Assembly: GCA_039980455.1 (NCBI GenBank)
Contig: JBDXCG010000004.1
Span: 806,001-870,000 of the forward strand
Direction of reading: 5' to 3'
DNA from: CALINF01 sp039980455
Lineage (GTDB): Bacteria > Pseudomonadota > Gammaproteobacteria > Pseudomonadales > Halieaceae
DNA length: 64,000 nucleotides
Under the pieces are notes generated by a model. The model saw only the letters and a program-made list of their open reading frames with translations. It had not been told where the DNA came from and made no database searches. Below are positions 59,701 to 64,000 of this stretch, piece by piece. Each line of letters begins with the position of its first letter. Within the stretch, counting starts at the first letter, position 1. The position numbers were made by a program, and so were the translations under genes.

Positions 59701-61257
59701 TCAGGCTGAGGGACCAGCCTGAACGATGGCGTCCGATACATCAAAGTTCTTGATGTTTTCCTGGAACAGCTTCGCCAGTTTAGTGGCTTGCTCATCATAG
59801 GCTTCATCGTCTCCCCAATTAGCGCGAGGGTTGACGTATTTCGCGTCCACACCTGGAATCGATGTTGGGAATGTCAGATTGAGCGTGTCGAGGTGCTCGG
59901 TTGGCGCGTTTAGCAACTCACCGCTTTGCGCCGCAGCGACCACTGCCCGCGTAACAGGAATCGGGAAGCGGGCGCCGGTGCCACCTGGCGCGCCTGAGCC
60001 TCCGGCCCAGCCGGTATTGATCAGGTAGACCTGGCTGTCAAAGTCCTCTATTCGTTTCATCAGGAGTTCGGCGTAGTCGCCTGCCGGGCGCGGCATGAAA
60101 GGTGCGCCAAAGCAGGTGGAGAATGTAGGGTGAATACCTGCCTCCGCGCCAAGTTCTGTCGAGCCCACACGGGCGGTATATCCACTGAGAAAGTGAAATG
60201 CCGCCGCTTCCTTGGAGAGGATCGACACCGGCGGTAGCACTCCGGATACATCGCAGGTCAGGAAAATCACGCACTTGGGCTCGCCACCCGCATTGGCGGT
60301 TGTGCGCTTATCCACGTGTTCTAGCGGATAACAGCACCGCCCATTTTCAGTGAGGCTGGTGTCGCAGTAGTCTGCCTTGCGATGGTCATTGAGCACCACG
60401 TTCTCAATAATGGCGCCAAATCGTATGGCATCCCAGATTACAGGTTCATTCTTCTGGCTGAGATCAATGGTTTTGGCATAGCAGCCACCTTCGATGTTGA
60501 ATACGGAGCCTTTTGCCCAGCCGTGTTCATCGTCTCCAATCAGATAACGGTCAGGGTCGGCGGAGAGCGTGGTCTTGCCTGTACCTGACAGGCCAAAGAA
60601 CAACGTTGTATCGCCACTGTCACCCACGTTGGCGGAGCAGTGCATCGACATGACATCCTTCTCCGGCAAGAGGAAGTTTTGCACTGAGAACATGGCTTTC
60701 TTCATTTCGCCTGCGTAGCGCATACCTGCGAGCAGAATCTTGCGTTGACCAAAATTGATGATGACCACGCCATCAGAGTTGGTGCCATCGCGTTCGGGAT
60801 CGCAGACGAAGCCTGCGGCATTGATGATGTTCCACTCTGGCTTGCGCCCGGAATTGTAGGTATCGGGACGAATAAACATGTTGTGACCAAATAAACCCTG
60901 CCATGCCGTTTCGGTGGTGACCTTGACGGGTAGGTAGTGATCGACGTGTTCGCCAACGTGCAAGTGGCTTACGAAGCGGTCGCGCTCGCTGATATAGGCT
61001 TCGACGCGATCCCACAGGGCATCAAACTTGTCGGCGTCGATGGGACGGTTCACCGAGCCCCAATCGATGGCATCTTCGGAGCTGGGCTCACGCACGATAA
61101 ACCGGTCTGCAGGAGAGCGCCCGGTGCGCTTGCCTGTGGTAACCAGCAGTGCGCCGGTATCAGCCAATATGCCTTCATCTCGACGCAGGGATTCTTCAAT
61201 TAATTGTGAGGATCCCAGATCGGTGTACTCCTGGCCTGTTTGCAAATCAGCAGTCAT
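59701..61257 (-). CDS. pckA: Phosphoenolpyruvate carboxykinase (ATP)
   Basis: A 518-residue gluconeogenic enzyme converting oxaloacetate and ATP to phosphoenolpyruvate. Signatures: TGKRTGRSPADRFIV, the kinase-1a loop FFGLSGTGKTTLSADP, LIGDDEHGW for metal binding, and the C-terminal GVDAKYVNPRANW. Length matches the ATP-dependent class. A promoter with TTCGCA, 17 bases, CATAAT lies upstream (61336-61364). Confidence 0.96.
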   Translation of the reverse strand: MTADLQTGQEYTDLGSSQLIEESLRRDEGILADTGALLVTTGKRTGRSPADRFIVREPSSEDAIDWGSVNRPIDADKFDALWDRVEAYISERDRFVSHLHVGEHVDHYLPVKVTTETAWQGLFGHNMFIRPDTYNSGRKPEWNIINAAGFVCDPERDGTNSDGVVIINFGQRKILLAGMRYAGEMKKAMFSVQNFLLPEKDVMSMHCSANVGDSGDTTLFFGLSGTGKTTLSADPDRYLIGDDEHGWAKGSVFNIEGGCYAKTIDLSQKNEPVIWDAIRFGAIIENVVLNDHRKADYCDTSLTENGRCCYPLEHVDKRTTANAGGEPKCVIFLTCDVSGVLPPVSILSKEAAAFHFLSGYTARVGSTELGAEAGIHPTFSTCFGAPFMPRPAGDYAELLMKRIEDFDSQVYLINTGWAGGSGAPGGTGARFPIPVTRAVVAAAQSGELLNAPTEHLDTLNLTFPTSIPGVDAKYVNPRANWGDDEAYDEQATKLAKLFQENIKNFDVSDAIVQAGPSA

Positions 61258-61335
61258 GGTGTGTCCTGTAGTGCGGGTAGAGCGCTATCCGGTCTCGGCT
61301 CGCTCCACCTGATTCTAGGGGGTTTGGGGGGTGGC

Positions 61336-61364
61336 ATTATGTCAGAATCGCAAGGGGTTGCGAA
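61336..61364 (-). promoter_or_regulatory. Putative promoter of pckA
   Basis: Reading the minus strand, TTCGCA (-35, 4 of 6 matches) and CATAAT (-10, 5 of 6) are separated by exactly 17 bases, with a TG extension before the -10. The start would be near 61329, giving a leader of about 72 bases. Confidence 0.45.
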
Positions 61365-61426
61365 CCGGATTAGCGAAAAAAGCGACCCCTCTGCGGCCTT
61401 GTAATTTGACAGGTTTTGGGGCTGCG

Positions 61427-62326
61427 CTAGTGCAGCGTGTGCGGGTCTTCGCCTTCAATGAGAACTTTCAGGTCATCAGCGCTAAACAGGTATTGTTGAT
61501 TGCAGAACTCGCAATCCATGGTGATATGCCCAATTTCCTCTAGTAGTTCACGCACGTCCCCGGGCGGCAATGACGCGAGTGCGCCAAACGTTCGCTCACG
61601 CGAGCACGTGCAGTGAAAAGTGACACCACGAGGTTCGAACAGGCGGACAGGGTCCTCATGAAACAATCGCACCAGAATGTCCTGAGCAATCAGGTCCAAT
61701 AGCTCCCTATTGGTGAGCGTGCCCGCGAGGGAGCACACGTGTTGCCATTGCTCTTGTCGCTGTTGCGTATCCTTCACCACTTGTGCGGGTAACTGCTGTA
61801 CTAACATTCCAGCAGCGTAACTGCCATCAGACGCCAACCACAATCGGGTATGTAGCTGCTCGGAATTCTCAAAGTACGCGTCCAAACTGCGCGCGAGAGA
61901 CCCGTTTACCAAAGGTACAATCCCCTGGTAGCGCTGTCCTTTGTCAGGGTCGATGGTAATAGCGAGCTGTCCATCTGCCAGCAGCTGATCAAAGTCAGTG
62001 GCTGTTGCTTCCTGGGCACCCCGTGCGATGGCTCGCACTTGAAAATGGTTGTTGCACTCAACCATGAGTAGCGGAATCTGTCCTTCACTGCGCACCTGCA
62101 GGATGAGTTTACCCTCGAACTTGAGCGTGGAGCTCAGCAGCACAGCTGCAGCAACGAATTCCCCCAGCAACACGCAGACGCCTGGTGCGTATTGGTGGTT
62201 AGCGAGAATGTCCTCCAGTACCCGATTTACGTGCACGGTTTCTCCGCGGATATCTGCCTGATCAAACAGGAATCGTCTCGCGATATCGTCGGTCGGCTCA
62301 GCTGCGCTAATGTTGGATTCACTCAT
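61427..62326 (-). CDS. hslO: Redox-regulated molecular chaperone Hsp33
   Basis: A 299-residue chaperone. The start at 62326 (MSESNISAAEP) is the family N-terminus; 43 upstream residues from an earlier ATG are implausible. The redox-zinc switch has CTC around residue 240 and CEFC around residue 274 (Cys-x-Cys, Cys-x2-Cys). Other signatures are VAAAVLLSSTLKFEGKLILQ and PPGDVRELLEEIG. Oxidation releases zinc and activates the holdase. It is divergent from the EamA transporter. Confidence 0.95.
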   Translation of the reverse strand: MSESNISAAEPTDDIARRFLFDQADIRGETVHVNRVLEDILANHQYAPGVCVLLGEFVAAAVLLSSTLKFEGKLILQVRSEGQIPLLMVECNNHFQVRAIARGAQEATATDFDQLLADGQLAITIDPDKGQRYQGIVPLVNGSLARSLDAYFENSEQLHTRLWLASDGSYAAGMLVQQLPAQVVKDTQQRQEQWQHVCSLAGTLTNRELLDLIAQDILVRLFHEDPVRLFEPRGVTFHCTCSRERTFGALASLPPGDVRELLEEIGHITMDCEFCNQQYLFSADDLKVLIEGEDPHTLH

Positions 62327-62447
62327 GGCGCTAGTGTAATCGATTGATGCCTGAATGTTGCAGGCATAGAGTGATAATTGCAGAGTCGCAGTCAGAGTGT
62401 TGCCGCGTGAGTGTGCTACAGTGCCGCCTTTTTGGGGCGGGCAGCAG

Positions 62448-63323
62448 ATGAACAATCTCGTGCTCTATATCGCAACGGTGCTTATCTGGGGGTCAACCTG
62501 GATAGGGATAAAGTATCAGTTGGGTGACGTGTCGCCGCTGGTATCCATTGCTCACCGCTTCATGCTGGCTGCAGTACTGATCTTTGCTTATCTGCTGCTG
62601 CGGCGACAGCTCACGCGTCTATCGATCACAAATCATCTGTTTATCGCGTTGCAGGGCTTGTGCCTCTTTAGCACCAATTATGTATTCATCTACACGGCTA
62701 CCGCTCAGCTCACCAGCGGGCTGGTGGCGGTCGTCTTTTCCACCATGGTCATCATGAATATGGTGAACGGCGCGATTTTTCTCAGGGTGCCTATGAGCCC
62801 TATGGTTGCCTTGGGAGGCGCCGTGGGCCTACTGGGAATGGCCGGGGTGTTTCTGCCTGAGTTGCAGGCGCTTGATCTCAGTGACGCCAATTTTCGCGCG
62901 CTGTTGTTGTGCCTGGCCGGTACGCTGTCAGCATCCCTGGGCAATATCGTGGCGGCTCGTAACCAGCGCTCTGGTATTGGCGTACTGACCTGCAACGCCT
63001 GGGGTATGTTGTATGGGTCGATTACACTCTATGTCGCGGCGCTGTTACTTGGACATCGCATTACGCTGAGCGTGGAGCCTGCCTACCTCATATCGCTGGT
63101 CTACCTTTCTGTGTTTGGTTCAGTGGTGGCATTTTGGGCCTACATCACCTTGATAGGGAGTATTGGTGCAGACCGCGCCTCCTACACCTCGTTACTGTTT
63201 CCTATTGTAGCGCTGGCCATCAGCACGCTGCTGGAGGGGTATAGCTGGACGTGGATAGCCGCCGGAGGGCTTTGTCTGGTGATGGTGGGCAACGCGCTGG
63301 TGATGCACCGCGGTAAGGCCTGA
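62448..63323 (+). CDS. EamA/DMT family transporter
   Basis: A 291-residue inner-membrane protein with about ten helices in two EamA repeats. It begins MNNLVLYIATVLIWGSTWIG, the hallmark of the family. The second repeat contains WAYITLIGSIGADRASYTS and GYSWTWIAAGGLCLVM. These proteins export amino acids, nucleobases or other metabolites; the substrate is not inferable. The ATG at 62448 is preceded by a GGGGCGGGCAG stretch. Confidence 0.9.
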   Translation: MNNLVLYIATVLIWGSTWIGIKYQLGDVSPLVSIAHRFMLAAVLIFAYLLLRRQLTRLSITNHLFIALQGLCLFSTNYVFIYTATAQLTSGLVAVVFSTMVIMNMVNGAIFLRVPMSPMVALGGAVGLLGMAGVFLPELQALDLSDANFRALLLCLAGTLSASLGNIVAARNQRSGIGVLTCNAWGMLYGSITLYVAALLLGHRITLSVEPAYLISLVYLSVFGSVVAFWAYITLIGSIGADRASYTSLLFPIVALAISTLLEGYSWTWIAAGGLCLVMVGNALVMHRGKA

Positions 63324-63373
63324 ACTATACTCGGTCGTCCACACTTGATAGTCGATGTAGATCAGGGATAACA

Positions 63374-63649
63374 ATGGCCAGTTTTCGCGTTACCAAGCCG
63401 TACACCATGCCTAAGGAAGAATTGCGTGAAGCCGCCCAGGGTCTGGCCGCGACTCTCGAGCAGCAGCACGGGGTAAGGTCGCGCTGGGAAGGAGATACGG
63501 TGCGAATAAAGGGTGCCGGGGTCGACGGTAAGCTCTCTTTTCACGATGGTCTGATTGATGTGTCAGTGCAACTGGGCTTGCTGGCCTCCGCGTTCAAGGG
63601 TGTACTTCAAAAAGAAGTCGAGCGTTACCTGGATGAGTACATCACCTGA
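63374..63649 (+). CDS. Polyhydroxyalkanoic acid system family protein (PHA_gran_rgn)
   Basis: A 91-residue protein. It shows MASFRVTKPYTMPKEELREA, an Arg-x-Lys core strand (DTVRIKGAGVDGKLSF) and a C-terminal VQKEVERYLDEYI-type helix. I recognise it as the small PHA system family (TIGR02610), found near polyhydroxyalkanoate genes. Function unknown. The 3' end overlaps the converging patatin-like gene by 8 bases. It is not adjacent to the phasin pair but supports a storage theme. Confidence 0.78.
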   Translation: MASFRVTKPYTMPKEELREAAQGLAATLEQQHGVRSRWEGDTVRIKGAGVDGKLSFHDGLIDVSVQLGLLASAFKGVLQKEVERYLDEYIT

Positions 63650-64000
63650 TTAGGTGCGTGTGAGCCAAAGGGTCCGGGCCGGTGACTAATTGTGCAAATT
63701 CCTCTGCAAGTGCCTTGCTACATTCTATGCAGTCTTCCCAATAGCGAATGCGCTCCTCTGTTCCCAGTCGCCGGAAGTCGTTGCGATCGGGGATTTTGCC
63801 GTGGGGCAGACTGGCGATCCAATCTTCACTGGGACATAGCAGTACTAGGTTGTCTATCTCCGAGATCGCAGCCTCACGCCAGGGCAAGAACTTATCGAAC
63901 CACCCGGGAATAATGCTGGCCTTGAAATGGGGGTAAAGTATCAGGCCGTCGCCATGATACTGGCTCAGGTCGAAGTGATAGTCGATGATGCCCCCGTCCC
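63642..64000 (-). CDS. Patatin-like phospholipase family protein, partial (5' end outside window)
   Basis: The reading frame runs off the right edge; 118 C-terminal residues are visible. The visible part starts at a DGG triplet followed by IIDYHFDLSQYHGDGLILYP. The Asp-Gly-Gly is consistent with the catalytic Asp of patatin-like lipases (their nucleophile Ser lies upstream, outside the window). Later segments include WFDKFLPWREAAISEIDNL and LCPSEDWIASLPHGKIPDR. The family call is moderate because the GxSxG motif is not visible. Confidence 0.6.
   Translation of the reverse strand, partial: DGGIIDYHFDLSQYHGDGLILYPHFKASIIPGWFDKFLPWREAAISEIDNLVLLCPSEDWIASLPHGKIPDRNDFRRLGTEERIRYWEDCIECSKALAEEFAQLVTGPDPLAHTHLIR

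Noticed and set aside
1..64000. CRISPR arrays, insertion sequences, prophage, tRNA or rRNA genes
   Set aside because: No regularly spaced repeats, transposase motifs, cloverleaf-type or rRNA-like stretches were seen in the intergenic regions; almost all sequence is accounted for by ordinary genes.

Overview
The window reads as a contiguous chromosomal segment of a marine-type gammaproteobacterium. The best match by gene content and order is the Pseudomonadales/Cellvibrionales lineage (Halieaceae-like). That placement is an inference from synteny: argH-algZ-algR-hemC-hemD-hemX-hemY, trxA-rho-ubiD, yheS next to a TIGR02444 gene, FKBP and rsd/algQ, and lptM-lysA-dapF-DUF484-xerC-yigB are all arrangements known from pseudomonads and relatives. 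The genes are densely packed. I see no rRNA or tRNA gene, insertion sequence, prophage, integron or CRISPR array. Both ends cut through genes: a DUF3080-type lipoprotein at the left and a patatin-like hydrolase at the right.

Layout. 1-6.2 kb: a partial lipoprotein gene, then a tight five-gene operon (LolA-like periplasmic carrier, two FtsX/LolCE-type permeases, a LolD-type ATPase, an outer-membrane beta-barrel) that looks like a complete trans-envelope export route. 6.2-14.2 kb: glutathione transferase, cytochrome c5, Rep helicase, MscS-like channel, SDR, CNNM/CBS protein, ComM and UbiK. 14.2-17.7 kb: a nitrogen island (TorF-type porin, P-II, AmtB, second P-II, SHOCT lipoprotein) preceded by a good sigma54 promoter and an NtrC-like site. 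17.7-24 kb (minus): yigB-like HAD phosphatase, xerC, DUF484, dapF, lysA, lptM, argH. 24-30 kb (plus): algZ-algR and hemCDXY. 30-33.5 kb (minus): ubiD, rho, trxA. 33.7-42.2 kb: a VTT-domain/flavoprotein fusion, a GIY-YIG nuclease, YheS, FKBP, Rsd, AcpH and GshA. 42.5-48 kb: an RND efflux pair and a PilU-type ATPase. 48-53 kb (minus): moaA, MoxR, VWA, zinc-ribbon membrane protein, DUF1631. 53-57.7 kb: a secreted beta-propeller, an SLC13 carrier, a PqiA-like protein, a peroxiredoxin and a methyltransferase. 57.7-64 kb: a polyhydroxyalkanoate-related set (PhaD-type regulator, two phasins with histone-H1-like tails, later a PHA-granule-type small protein) mixed with pckA, hslO and an EamA transporter.

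How the parts work together. Several modules are coherent: envelope transport (0.9-6.2 kb), ammonium sensing and uptake (14-17.7 kb), lysine/peptidoglycan precursor and arginine synthesis (20-24 kb), tetrapyrrole synthesis (25.9-30 kb) and carbon storage (57.7-63.7 kb). The most promising candidates for under-described biology are the Lol-like five-gene operon with its own beta-barrel, the moaA/MoxR/VWA/zinc-ribbon/DUF1631 run, and the mirrored pair of H1-tailed phasins. Several genes use non-ATG starts supported by ribosome-binding sites: TTG for ubiD and the beta-propeller, GTG for xerC, hemX, the flavoprotein and the GIY-YIG gene, and an apparent CTG for the HAD phosphatase.
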